DNA of 64,000 nt from Andreprevotia chitinilytica DSM 18519 (GTDB lineage: Bacteria; Pseudomonadota; Gammaproteobacteria; Burkholderiales; Chitinibacteraceae), in NCBI RefSeq assembly GCF_000711875.1, contig NZ_JONM01000010.1:1-64000 (forward strand). The letters are read 5' to 3'. The notes under the pieces are model-generated. The model did no database searches and was not told the origin of the DNA. It saw only the letters and a list, made by a program, of their open reading frames with translations. Made by a program: the position numbers and the translations under genes. Positions 33,734 to 42,382 of this stretch are shown here, one piece after another (the first letter of the stretch is position 1; each line of letters begins with the position of its first letter).

Positions 33734-35305
33734 ATGCCCCTCCCGCTCAAGCAACAGAATCTGTTGCGCGCCTGGCAAACCTACCGGCAGACGCCGCGCT
33801 TCGACAATTTTGTCGAATTCGCGGTCATGCTCAACAACCTGACCGAATTCCTGCGTGACAAGAACGCGGTCGGGCTGCACCGGGCCGGGCATCAGCTGGA
33901 GCAGCAAGCGCTGGCATTATTCGGCGACGACAGCACCCACCCGATCTCCGCCCCGGTCATGCAGGATCTCGATGACCGGCTGCACGAGCTGTCCCGGCTG
34001 ATCGAGGATTATCTCGGTGCCACCACCGGCGTGACGCAGGATCGGCGCTCGCGCTCGAATATTCCAGCCGAAGCACGCCGGCAAAAGCTGCTGTGGTTCA
34101 TCAGCAATCAGCATGCGCCTTGGCAACCATTGCTGGAGCAACTCGGCTATTTCGGCCTCACCGTCGAGCCTCATCATTGGGACGCCGCGCCGCAAAGCGG
34201 TGAAGCGCCGTTGCTGCTGGTCGACATCGCCGCGCTACCGGATTGGCAAGCCGCTGTGCGTCGCCTCCGGCAGGACTTCCCGGCCAGTCAGATCATCTGT
34301 TTATCGGTCCCATCCGACTTTGCGCTGCTGCAGAATGCCTTGCGCGCTGGCTGCGATATCTGTTTTCCGGAAGGCACGCCACTGCCGGCCATCGTGTCGC
34401 AAATCCTCGATCTGAACGACAGCCAGGAACAAGAGCCTTTCCGCGTGCTGGTGGTCGATGATTCGCTCACCGCCGGGCATGTGATCAAGAAAGCACTGGA
34501 AGAAAACGGCATCAGCGTGCAAACGCTGGCCGACCCACAAGCGGTGCTGGATGCGCTGCACAAGTTCAACCCGGACCTGTTGCTGCTCGATATGTACATG
34601 CCGCATTGCACCGGCGTGGAAGCAGCACGCGTCATCCGCCAGCACAGCCAGTTTCTCAGCATCCCGATCGTGTATTTGTCCGGTGAGACTGATCTTGGCC
34701 TGCAGATCGATGCCTTGCGGCTGGGCGGCGACCACTTCCTTACCAAGCCATTCAACCCGCTGTTCCTCAACGCCATCGTCAAGAGCAAGATCGAACGCTA
34801 CCGCGCATTGCGCCGCTCGATGTACCACGACAGCCTGACCGGCCTGCTGAACCACACCAGTTGCAAGGCCCGGCTGGATGCAGCGCTCGAAACCGCCCGC
34901 AGTCAAGGTCAGCCGCTCTCGGTCGCGATGCTCGATATCGATCACTTCAAGCGCGTGAACGATAGTTACGGCCATCCGGTCGGCGATCAGATCATCCGCA
35001 GCATTGCCTGGCTGCTGAAACAACGGCTGAGAAAAAGCGACCTCATCGGTCGCTATGGCGGCGAAGAATTCATGGTGGCGCTGCCCGGCGTCAATCCGCG
35101 CGAAGGGCAGGAGATTCTTGACCGCATCCGCCATGACTTCGCGGAAATCAAGCATCCACACATCGGCGGTCATTTCCAGCTCAGCTTCAGCGCCGGTATC
35201 GCCGGGTTCCCGACCTTCAACAGCGGTGATGCGCTGGTGAAGGCCGCTGACGACGTGCTGTATATGGCCAAACGTGGCGGGCGGAACCGGATTTGCGTGG
35301 CCTAG
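33734..35305 (+). CDS. Response regulator diguanylate cyclase with extra N-terminal domains
   Basis: Protein of 523 residues. Residues 1-110 are helical and look like an HPt-type four-helix bundle (GLHRAGHQLEQQALALFG contains a His). Residues about 115-228 resemble a degenerate receiver domain. Residues 236-350 are a full receiver with D242/D243, phosphoacceptor D286 (LLLLDMYMP) and K338. The GGDEF domain (about 365-520) has the active motif GGEEF at 442-446 and an RxxD inhibitory site (433-436) exactly five residues before it. It should make cyclic di-GMP and be product-inhibited. No EAL domain. The next gene is a broken solute-binding protein. Confidence 0.87.
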   Translation: MPLPLKQQNLLRAWQTYRQTPRFDNFVEFAVMLNNLTEFLRDKNAVGLHRAGHQLEQQALALFGDDSTHPISAPVMQDLDDRLHELSRLIEDYLGATTGVTQDRRSRSNIPAEARRQKLLWFISNQHAPWQPLLEQLGYFGLTVEPHHWDAAPQSGEAPLLLVDIAALPDWQAAVRRLRQDFPASQIICLSVPSDFALLQNALRAGCDICFPEGTPLPAIVSQILDLNDSQEQEPFRVLVVDDSLTAGHVIKKALEENGISVQTLADPQAVLDALHKFNPDLLLLDMYMPHCTGVEAARVIRQHSQFLSIPIVYLSGETDLGLQIDALRLGGDHFLTKPFNPLFLNAIVKSKIERYRALRRSMYHDSLTGLLNHTSCKARLDAALETARSQGQPLSVAMLDIDHFKRVNDSYGHPVGDQIIRSIAWLLKQRLRKSDLIGRYGGEEFMVALPGVNPREGQEILDRIRHDFAEIKHPHIGGHFQLSFSAGIAGFPTFNSGDALVKAADDVLYMAKRGGRNRICVA

Positions 35306-35313
35306 GCAGCATC

Positions 35314-36109
35314 ATGGCGTGGCGGACAACATGGCTACTTTGCCTGTCGCTGCTGATGCCAGCCTGCCTTGCCGCCCCAACGGACAAGTCATCCGCCCCC
35401 ACCCCCTACCGCTTCTGCACGCAGAATCTGCCGCCCTATTCCATCGAGCAAAGCAGGAACGGCATTGCCATTGACGTGGTCACCCGCCTGGCCGAGCAAT
35501 TGCATTGGCCCATCAAGGTGGAATTCCTGCCGTGGCAACGGGCGCTGTCCTATGCCCGCACCGGCGAATGCGATGCGATTTTCACCTTGATCAAAACCCC
35601 GGAACGGGAAGGTTTTCTGGTCTACCCAGATGAAGCGCTGATGCCGCAACGCTTCGCCTTTTTCGTGCCGACGGATTCACCGATCCGCTACGACGGCCAA
35701 CTGGCGCAGTTTGTCGGCCGGCAAGATCTGAGTTTTGGCATCACCGACGGCAAATCGTATTCAGAATCCTTCGATACGCTCAGGAAAACGGGGCAGATCG
35801 CACGGTTGGAGTCGTCGGTCATGACTGACCTGACCTTCAAGATGTTTCTCGCCCACCGCTTCGACGTGCTGGTGTGAGAACGAAGCCTATGTGCGCTACA
35901 TGGCCCGATCACTGGCGATGACGGGCCCGCAAACAGCGGCAATCAGGCAGCTGACGCCCCCGATCGACACCGTGCCGCTGTACATCGCGCTCACCAGGAT
36001 GGGCCGCCTGGCGGACCAGACCCGCACGTTCAGTACGGCGCTGGCCAAGCTGAAACAACAAGGCGCGGTGCAGGTCATCCTTGATCACTATTTGGGGAGC
36101 GGAGGCTGA
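35314..36109 (+). pseudogene. Family 3 solute-binding protein, frameshifted
   Basis: The first frame (35314-35877) encodes a signal peptide ending in CLAAP and an SBP_bac_3 domain: FCTQNLPPYSIEQS, IDVVTRLAEQL, VEFLPWQRALSYARTGECD. It stops at a TGA after DVLV. The frame continuing at about 35878 reads ENEAYVRYMARSLAMTG, followed by PLYIALTRMG and KLKQQGAVQVILDHYLG, which is exactly the missing C-terminus of this family. Removing one T near 35875 restores one protein of about 264 residues. Either a true pseudogene or a sequencing error. Adjacent to the diguanylate cyclase, a common pairing with such periplasmic receptors. Confidence 0.8.
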
Positions 36110-36128
36110 AGCCGCCCCCAAACCGGGC

Positions 36129-37031
36129 TTATTTGCTGGCGAGGGCCTGCTTCTCAGCAATCTTCGCGCGGATCGCCGGCAAAGCGGCCAGTGCGGCCTT
36201 CTCTCCCTCCAGGATCGCGACGTTCTTCTGGTCAAAATCGGCCGGGCCGATCTTGCCGACCACCGGGCGGATCACCACGTCGGCCCGCGCCAATTCCTGC
36301 TTACCGAGCGTCTGGCCCATGATCATGATGGCCTGATTGACGATGCCGACCATATTGGATGGCGATTTGCCATCCGGCTTGGCCGAGATATCCACCGCGA
36401 TCACGATATCCGCGCCCAGCTCACGCGCCGCATCCACCGGCACCGGGCTGACGATGCCGCCATCGACATAGCGTTTGCCACTGATCGAGACCGGCTCGAA
36501 CACCCCCGGAATGCTGCTGGATGCTCGCACCGCCATGCCGGTGTTACCGCGCACGAACACGGTCCGCTTGCCGGTTTCCAGTTCGGTACTCACGGCCGCG
36601 AATGGCTTGCCCAGTTTCTCGATCGGCCGGCCGCCGACCAGCTTGTTGACGTAGTCTTGCAATTTCTGGCCTTTGACCAGCCCACCGGACATCAAACTCA
36701 CATCGCGGATTTGCGCCTCGTCGAGCGAAAAGGCGCTTTCCTGCAGCTGGAACGCATCCAGGCCGCTGGCGTAGAGCGAGCCGACCACGCTGCCCGCACT
36801 GGTGCCAGCCACCACATCCAGCTTGATGCCGTTCGCTTCCAGCATCTTGATCACGCCGATATGCGCAAAGCCCTTGGCCGCGCCACCGCCCAGCGCGATG
36901 CCGATGCGGAGTGGTTTGGGTGGAACTGGCGTGGGAACCGGCGTTGGCGTGACCGGCGGCGTGGTGGTACATGCAGCAATGCTGAGCGCAAACAGGGCGG
37001 CAATGGCTTTCAGTGAGGAGCGGCGGTTCAT
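36129..37031 (-). CDS. Patatin-like phospholipase lipoprotein (RssA-like)
   Basis: Lipoprotein of 300 residues: signal peptide with lipobox SIAAC near residue 20, then a Pro/Thr/Val linker, then a patatin domain. Motifs: oxyanion loop ALGGGAAKGFAHIG near residue 45, nucleophile elbow GTSAGS near 76, and the dyad Asp in YVDGGIVSPVPV near residue 188. It should hydrolyse acyl esters of phospholipids in the periplasm or outer membrane. Convergent with the frameshifted solute-binding gene. Confidence 0.87.
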   Translation of the reverse strand: MNRRSSLKAIAALFALSIAACTTTPPVTPTPVPTPVPPKPLRIGIALGGGAAKGFAHIGVIKMLEANGIKLDVVAGTSAGSVVGSLYASGLDAFQLQESAFSLDEAQIRDVSLMSGGLVKGQKLQDYVNKLVGGRPIEKLGKPFAAVSTELETGKRTVFVRGNTGMAVRASSSIPGVFEPVSISGKRYVDGGIVSPVPVDAARELGADIVIAVDISAKPDGKSPSNMVGIVNQAIMIMGQTLGKQELARADVVIRPVVGKIGPADFDQKNVAILEGEKAALAALPAIRAKIAEKQALASK

Positions 37032-37183
37032 GGCGGACTACTGAGAAGGAATCCGGCGATTCTAGGTGAATTGGCAATGCGATGGTTGTGCGAATCTACC
37101 GCGCGGCGCGCTTGCTTGTTGCGGGGCTTGGCGGTATGCCATGGAAATACTGATTTGTCCCTCACGCGCCAAAACATGCTTTT

Positions 37184-37256
37184 TGTGGGAGCGAGCTTGC
37201 TCGCGATGGCAATGCTGAATCGAAACGACGTCATCGCGAGCAAGCTCGCTCCTACA
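37184..37256. repeat. REPIN, copy 1
   Basis: Two inverted REP units, 37184-37208 and 37232-37256, each containing GCGAGC..GCTCGC. The left unit has TGGGAGCGAGCTTGCTCGCG; the right is its near-perfect complement. Spacer of 23 bases. A second copy with the same outer sequence is at 46503-46573. Confidence 0.82.
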
Positions 37257-37270
37257 GAAACCTCAACGCC

Positions 37271-37969
37271 TCAGGCAACCCTATCCAGCGCCACCACCAC
37301 CGCCGTCAGCCCATCGCAGCGCCACTTCACGTCATACCGATACAGCCGCACCCCATAGATGCGCTCGGGTGCATCGGCATAGGCCGGGCGTGGGTCTTGT
37401 GCCAGCACATCGACAATCAGCTCGCGCAGCGACGGGTATTCGAGACTGGCGGTGGCGACAGCGGCCTCTGCCTCGGCGCTGAATTGCACCACCAGTTGCG
37501 GCGGCGGGCCGTCGACGAAACCACCACGCGCGTCGGGCAGGCTCTCGACGAAGGGAATGTAGGGCTTGATATCCAGCACGGGCGTGCCGTCGACCAGATC
37601 GACCCCGTTGAAAGTCAGCACGACACCATCGGCGGTATCGATGCCAGCCAGCTCGACCAACGACAACCCCAGGCTGTTAGGACGGAACGGGCTGCGGCTG
37701 GCGAACACGCCCACACGCGCATTGCCACCAAGCCGGGGCGGGCGCACCGTCGGCTGCCATTGGCCGCCGGTTTCGTGGAACACAAAGGTGAGCCAGACAT
37801 GGGAGAACGCCTCCAGCCCGCGCACCGCCTCCGGCCGGTCGAACGGCGGCAGCAACCGCAGAGTGCCGACAGCGTGCGGTGCCAGCCGTGGCTGGCGCGG
37901 AATGCCGAACTTGTCTGGAAAAGGGGTTTGCAGCAGGCCAATCGGCTGGCAGGTGTAGGTGGTCGTCAT
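37271..37969 (-). CDS. trmO: tRNA (N6-threonylcarbamoyladenosine37-N6)-methyltransferase
   Basis: SAM-dependent enzyme of 232 residues that methylates t6A37 in some tRNAs. Family motifs are clear: CQPIGLLQTPFPDKFGIPRQP at the N-terminus, GLEAFSHVWLTFVFH, VGVFASRSPFRPNSLGLSLVEL with the SAM-binding residues, and DLVDGTPVLDIKPYIPF. The C-terminal domain has the RPAYADAPERIYGVRLYRYDV signature. I start at ATG 37969; the frame runs on upstream through the divergent reductase only as a shadow. Confidence 0.93.
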   Translation of the reverse strand: MTTTYTCQPIGLLQTPFPDKFGIPRQPRLAPHAVGTLRLLPPFDRPEAVRGLEAFSHVWLTFVFHETGGQWQPTVRPPRLGGNARVGVFASRSPFRPNSLGLSLVELAGIDTADGVVLTFNGVDLVDGTPVLDIKPYIPFVESLPDARGGFVDGPPPQLVVQFSAEAEAAVATASLEYPSLRELIVDVLAQDPRPAYADAPERIYGVRLYRYDVKWRCDGLTAVVVALDRVA

Positions 37970-38099
37970 CGCGCCCCGATTTTGCCGTGATGCCGGTCGC
38001 GCCGCCAGCCAGGCACCGCTTGCAAACGTCATCGTCTGAAACAAAGTTTGCGTTAAGCTACGGCCAACCATTCCGTCTGCATGCCCGCAAAGCCACTCG

Positions 38100-38654
38100 A
38101 TGAAGCCCATCCATCTACTCACCGTCTCCGGCAGCTTGCGCAACGGCTCGTTCAACACGGCCATCGCCGAATCCGCCATCACGCTAGCCCCGAGCGGCAT
38201 CACCGTCGCCCGCTTCAATGGCATCGGCGATTTGCCGCTGTTCAACCCTGATCTTGATCGTGGCGACGTACCGCCAGCGGTTGCGACGTGGCGAGCCGCG
38301 CTGGCTGCGGCGGATGCCATTCTGGTTTCAACCCCCGAATATGCGTTTGGCGTACCCGGCGTGATGAAGAACGCGCTCGACTGGGTCGTCTCTTCCGGCG
38401 AATTCGTCCACAAACCCACTGCCGTGATCAGTGCCTCGTCCTCCAGTGCCGGCGGCGACAAGGCCCACGCTGCCATCAGCCAGATTCTGGCGGTAATGAC
38501 GGCAACACTGGTGGAAGGTGCCAGCCTGCTGGTGCCGCAAGCCGGGGTGAAGATCGGGGCGGATGGCCAGATCAAGGACGCAGAACTGGCGCAGGCATTG
38601 CGCGAGGTGTTGGCAAAGCTCTTGGGCGCGGTTGAAAACCACCCGGCGCCTTAG
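38100..38654 (+). CDS. NADPH-dependent FMN reductase family protein
   Basis: Flavodoxin-like protein of 184 residues: the phosphate-binding N-terminal VSGSLRNGSFNTAI motif (residues 9-22) and the STPEYAFGVPGVMKNALDW block near residue 78 that binds the flavin ring. The family reduces FMN, azo dyes, quinones or chromate using NAD(P)H. Substrate not determinable. Starts within a short divergent region shared with trmO; the ribosome site is weak. Confidence 0.86.
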   Translation: MKPIHLLTVSGSLRNGSFNTAIAESAITLAPSGITVARFNGIGDLPLFNPDLDRGDVPPAVATWRAALAAADAILVSTPEYAFGVPGVMKNALDWVVSSGEFVHKPTAVISASSSSAGGDKAHAAISQILAVMTATLVEGASLLVPQAGVKIGADGQIKDAELAQALREVLAKLLGAVENHPAP

Positions 38655-38744
38655 TCCATACTTAGCATCACCTGCAGCACGTCAGACACTCGCCCCTTGC
38701 CCTTTATGCATGAAGCAGTATCCGTCGCCCTTACAGGATCAGAT

Positions 38745-39578
38745 ATGACCAAGAATCCGTTCCCGTCCCGCCTGAACGCCTGCCGTGCCGGGCTGATTGG
38801 CCTGCTAGCGGTCGCGGCTTTATCCGCCAGCGGGGTAGCGGCGCAAGACAAACCCCAAGACAAGCCAGACTGCTCGCACCCTTTCACGCTGGCATTGCAT
38901 GACCACGGCCTGCTGTATTCGCAGCAAACCGATACCGGCATCGACAAGGACATCGCCTTTGAGATGGCCCGGCGCAGTGGTTGCAAGTTCGATATCTCGG
39001 TCATGCCGCGCGTGCGGATCTGGAAGATGATCGAATCCGGCGAGCTGGATTTCAGCCTCTCCGGCATCACCAATCCAGAGCGTGATCAATTCGCCGGCTT
39101 TGCGTGGTACTTCGCCGACAAATACGCACTGCTGGTCCGGCGCGATGCCAACGTGACCCGCATCGAAGACTTCGCCGCGCAATCACGCCTGCGGCTGGGC
39201 GCGATCCCGAGCTTTCGTTACAGCGAGCGCGGCAACCAGCTCTTCGATAACCTGAACGAACAAAACCGCATCACCCTCACGGGCAGCTTCGATGCGCTGT
39301 TCAAGAACCTCGCGCTCAACCGCATCCAGGGCATGATCATCGAGCCCTTCGATTACCCGAGCTTCGATGAATACAAAGTGCGCGACCAGACCCTGCTGAT
39401 CGATATCGATGCGGTCAGCGTGCCGCACGGCGTGATCATGTCCAAGCGCGCCATCGCTCCGGCCGAGCAGGAGAAATGGCGGGCATTGATCAATGCCATG
39501 CGGGCGGATGGTACTGTGCTACATATCTTCGAGAAGTACTTCCCGCCCAAGCTGGCGGCGGCGATGGTGAATTATTGA
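38745..39578 (+). CDS. Family 3 periplasmic solute-binding protein
   Basis: Protein of 277 residues: signal peptide of about 36 residues (GLIGLLAVAALSASGVAAQ), then an SBP_bac_3 domain with TLALHDHGLLYS, TGIDKDIAFEMARRSGCKFD, and GELDFSLSGITNPERD, all typical of polar amino acid receptors. The C-terminal half has ALNRIQGMIIEPFDY and HIFEKYFPPKL. No permease or ATPase is adjacent, so it may serve a transporter elsewhere or act as a stand-alone sensor. AGGA lies upstream of ATG 38745. Confidence 0.83.
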   Translation: MTKNPFPSRLNACRAGLIGLLAVAALSASGVAAQDKPQDKPDCSHPFTLALHDHGLLYSQQTDTGIDKDIAFEMARRSGCKFDISVMPRVRIWKMIESGELDFSLSGITNPERDQFAGFAWYFADKYALLVRRDANVTRIEDFAAQSRLRLGAIPSFRYSERGNQLFDNLNEQNRITLTGSFDALFKNLALNRIQGMIIEPFDYPSFDEYKVRDQTLLIDIDAVSVPHGVIMSKRAIAPAEQEKWRALINAMRADGTVLHIFEKYFPPKLAAAMVNY

Positions 39579-39639
39579 GAATGGGCGTCATTCGGTATCA
39601 TTCGCCGTTCTCAGTCAGTCCAGACAGCGCCCTTTGCCC

Positions 39640-40404
39640 ATGCTCATGCTTATCTCGCCAGCCAAAACGCTGGATTACCACACCCCGCTTCCGATCCGGC
39701 ACCACACCGAACCCGCATTTCTGGACCGCTCCGAAAAACTGATCGACATCCTGCGCGAGAAGTCGCCCGTGGACTTATCCCGGTTGATGACGATCTCGGA
39801 TGAGCTGGCCGTGCTCAATGTCGGCCGCTATCAAAGCTGGCAGCTGCCCTTCACCCCTGCCAACGCGCGGGCAGCGGTGTTCGCCTTCAAGGGTGACGTG
39901 TACGAAGGCTTGAACGCATACACGCTCGACAAGGCCGGCCACGCCTACGTGGAAAAGCATCTGCGCATCCTCTCCGGTCTTTATGGCCTGCTGAAGCCAT
40001 TCGACCTGATCCAGCCCTATCGGCTGGAAATGGGTACGCGCCTCGCCAATCCAGCCGGCAAGGATTTGTATGCGTTCTGGGGCGAGACGATCACGCAGAC
40101 GATCAACAGCCACCAGCCGAAAACCGTGGTGAACCTCGCCAGCGAGGAATACTTCAAGTCAGTGAAACCGAAGCTGCTCGATGCGCCGGTCATCACTCCG
40201 GTATTCGAGGACTTCAAGAACGGCAAATACAAGATCATCAGCTTCTACGCCAAGCGCGCACGCGGGCTGATGGTGCGCTATGCGGCGCTGAACAAGATCA
40301 AAGATCCGACCAAGCTCAAGCGTTTCGATCTGGAAGGCTATGGTTTCGTCGCCGACGAGAGCGATAGCAAGACGTGGCTGTTCCGCCGCAAGCTGGCGGC
40401 CTAA
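39640..40404 (+). CDS. yaaA: Peroxide stress protein YaaA
   Basis: Protein of 254 residues from the DUF328/UPF0246 family that limits Fenton damage by controlling free iron under peroxide stress, and binds DNA. Family motifs: LMLISPAKTLDY at the start, FKGDVYEGLNA near residue 87, LSGLYGLLKPFDLIQPYRLEMGT, and NLASEEYFKSV. The C-terminal FISFYAKRARGLM-type block (IISFYAKRARGLMVRY) is intact. I start at ATG 39640; a TTG six bases upstream is unlikely. Confidence 0.93.
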   Translation: MLMLISPAKTLDYHTPLPIRHHTEPAFLDRSEKLIDILREKSPVDLSRLMTISDELAVLNVGRYQSWQLPFTPANARAAVFAFKGDVYEGLNAYTLDKAGHAYVEKHLRILSGLYGLLKPFDLIQPYRLEMGTRLANPAGKDLYAFWGETITQTINSHQPKTVVNLASEEYFKSVKPKLLDAPVITPVFEDFKNGKYKIISFYAKRARGLMVRYAALNKIKDPTKLKRFDLEGYGFVADESDSKTWLFRRKLAA

Positions 40405-40752
40405 GCGCCTGTTCGCGATCTTTTGAGAAGTCGGTGATGCGGCGCAATGCCCTGCGGGGATTGCGCCCTACGAATCGCAGGCAGCGCAAACAGTTGTCGG
40501 TTTTTGTTTCCGCGATGGTTGCACTGCGGGGTTTTCTCCCTTCGCGCTAAGCGCCGAGGGAGTGTCGCGAGACCTTAGGCTCGCGACCGACCGAGGGTAG
40601 TCCGGAGGACCGTAAGGCGCAGGGTCGCCTTTGGGGTGGAGGGGGCTTTGGCGAGACAAAGTCCCTTCCCCGGCCGCGGGACGGACTCCCGCTGTAATGC
40701 TTTTGGTCGCGCCGCAGGCGCATAGCTGAAAGATCCTAAGCCACGCAAGCAA
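40405..40752. other. Non-coding region with a REP copy and clustered stem-loops
   Basis: Contains the second 37-bp REP (40436-40472), followed by a stretch of consecutive hairpins (about 40520-40715). One is perfect: GTCGCGAG/CTCGCGAC with loop ACCTTAGG, near 40564-40587. Another is GTCC-GGA-GGAC near 40600. It is GC-rich but without coding character on either strand. It separates yaaA from the convergent HPP-CBS gene. Possible 3' ends, a repeat cluster or a structured RNA. Confidence 0.5.
40436..40472 (-). repeat. 37-bp REP element, copy 2
   Basis: On the minus strand it begins CGTAGGGCGCAATC and ends GCGCCGCATC, the same length and the same ends as copy 1 at 16271-16307. Interior changes keep the hairpin (GGCGCAATCCCC/GGGCATTGCGCC), so pairing is conserved while sequence varies. 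Confidence 0.75.
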
Positions 40753-41823
40753 TCAAGGCTGGGTGTTGGCGAGCGCCGCCAGCCAGTCCGATTGCGACAC
40801 CAGCCCGACCAACCGCCCATCCTCCGCCAACACCGGCAAGCAAGGCTGGGCATGGGCGATCACCGCTTCCAACAGCCCGATCAAGGCCGTATCCGGTGCA
40901 GCGGTAAGGGCGACCGGTCTGGCCCATGGCCCTGCGTTGCGAGGGGAATCGGGAAGGGCATGCAGCAGGTCGAAAGCATGGATCAAGCCGAGGAAATGGC
41001 CATCGGCTCGCACCACCGGCACTTGATGCACCTGTCTGGCCACCATGCGAACCCGGACGTCGTCGATCGGCTCATCCGGACTGGCGGTATACAGATCGCG
41101 CGACATCACATCGGCGCAGCGCAGTTCATCCAGATGCCGCGCCAACCCCAAGGCGCGGCGCACGACGACTTCCAGCTCTGCCGTCCCCAGATCAAGTAAA
41201 TGCGGTTGATCCGCCAGGACTTGTTCCAGCAGGCTGGTATTGACCCCGCCTCGTTCAGAAGAAGCCGGATCACGCGTGTGTTGCGGCGGGCTGGGTGGCA
41301 CGGCCGGGTAACGCCGCCCCGGCAGCAGGTTATTGGCCACCAAACCAGCCAGCAACATGATGAACACGTTGAGGGCGACCGGCAGCAGTACGAAGCTGAA
41401 ACCCAACGCGGTAACAGCCGGGCCGCCAATCACCGCGGTCAACGCCGTCGCACCGCCGGGCGGATGCACGCAACGCAGCCCCATCATCAGCGCCAGTGCC
41501 AATCCAACTGCCAACGCGGGCGTAAACAAGGAGCCGGGCAGCAACTGCTGACAGGCCACGCCGGCAATAGCCGAAATCAAATGGCCGCCCACCAGTGACC
41601 AAGGTTGCCCCAACGGACTGGTGGGCAGTCCGAACACGATCACAGCGCTTGCCCCCATCGAGCCGACGATGATCGCAGCCGCCGAGCCGGGTACAAACGC
41701 GTGAGTAATCAGGGTGATCGCCAACAAGGCAAACGCGCCGCCGAGCGCGGACAACAACCGTTCGCGTCGCCGTACGCGTGGCAAGGCCGGTAGCCAGCCA
41801 TGAAGAAAAGTACGCCAAATCAT
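40753..41823 (-). CDS. HPP family membrane protein with C-terminal CBS pair
   Basis: Protein of 356 residues. The N-terminal HPP domain (about 20-165) has four to five TM helices and the family signature LRCVHPPGGATAL near residue 120. The C-terminal part (about 235-350) has two CBS domains: VMSRDLYTASPDEPIDDVRVRM and HQVPVVRADGHFLGLIHAFDL, then PVLAEDGRLVGLVSQSDWL. HPP proteins have been linked to nitrite/nitrate movement in chloroplasts and cyanobacteria; the CBS pair suggests gating by adenine nucleotides. Bacterial function uncertain. Confidence 0.85.
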   Translation of the reverse strand: MIWRTFLHGWLPALPRVRRRERLLSALGGAFALLAITLITHAFVPGSAAAIIVGSMGASAVIVFGLPTSPLGQPWSLVGGHLISAIAGVACQQLLPGSLFTPALAVGLALALMMGLRCVHPPGGATALTAVIGGPAVTALGFSFVLLPVALNVFIMLLAGLVANNLLPGRRYPAVPPSPPQHTRDPASSERGGVNTSLLEQVLADQPHLLDLGTAELEVVVRRALGLARHLDELRCADVMSRDLYTASPDEPIDDVRVRMVARQVHQVPVVRADGHFLGLIHAFDLLHALPDSPRNAGPWARPVALTAAPDTALIGLLEAVIAHAQPCLPVLAEDGRLVGLVSQSDWLAALANTQP

Positions 41824-41854
41824 GATCTGGAAATCCGCAATCTAGTCAGTTCGC

Positions 41855-42250
41855 TCAGCCGGTCTCGACACCACGCAAAGGCTGCGTGCGCCGCTCGCCC
41901 AAGCCTTGGCGGATATTGATGGCGTGATATTTGGCCAAAGCCAGCCGCTGCTCTTTCGGCAGCGTTTCGTCGTGATAGGCCGCCTGGATCAGTTCTTTTT
42001 GCACGAAGGCCAACTGACGGGCAAGCAACTCGCAGTTATCCATCGCCACACCGCGATTCATTTCGGCGACTACCAGCAGCGCATCGCGCTTGATCCGGTA
42101 TACGAGCGAATGTTTGAGCGGGTGATGACGCGCTTCGTCGGATTCACGCCGGGCCAGCGTCGCCGGTAACAGCTCGGTTGGCGCAAATAGACCGCTATTG
42201 CGCGGCGGGGCCGTGCGGGTAATCCATTTGTGACGAAGCCAATCCAGCAT
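41855..42250 (-). CDS. Hypothetical protein
   Basis: Soluble protein of 131 residues, basic at the N-terminus (MLDWLRHKWITRTAPPR), mostly helical (LVYRIKRDALLVVAEMNRGVAMDNCELLARQL), ending with a basic tail. Start at 42250 is fixed by a strong GAGGAGG ribosome site. Encoded between the terminator of asd and the HPP-CBS gene, both in the same direction. No family recognised. Confidence 0.65.
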   Translation of the reverse strand: MLDWLRHKWITRTAPPRNSGLFAPTELLPATLARRESDEARHHPLKHSLVYRIKRDALLVVAEMNRGVAMDNCELLARQLAFVQKELIQAAYHDETLPKEQRLALAKYHAINIRQGLGERRTQPLRGVETG

Positions 42251-42338
42251 GCCGTTTCCTCCTCGGGGAAAGCGGATTCTAACGTCATATGTCATTCCAC
42301 TTGAAACGGATGTTGGCAACACGCCGCTCGCAGGCAAG

Positions 42339-42365
42339 AAAAAACCGGGCCAAAGCCCGGTTTTT
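42339..42365. terminator. Bidirectional intrinsic terminator after asd
   Basis: AAAAACCGGGC and GCCCGGTTTTT arms around CAAA; A- and T-runs on both sides let it work in either direction. It ends the leftward asd transcript. Confidence 0.88.
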
Positions 42366-42382
42366 CATTGACTACTGCCCGC

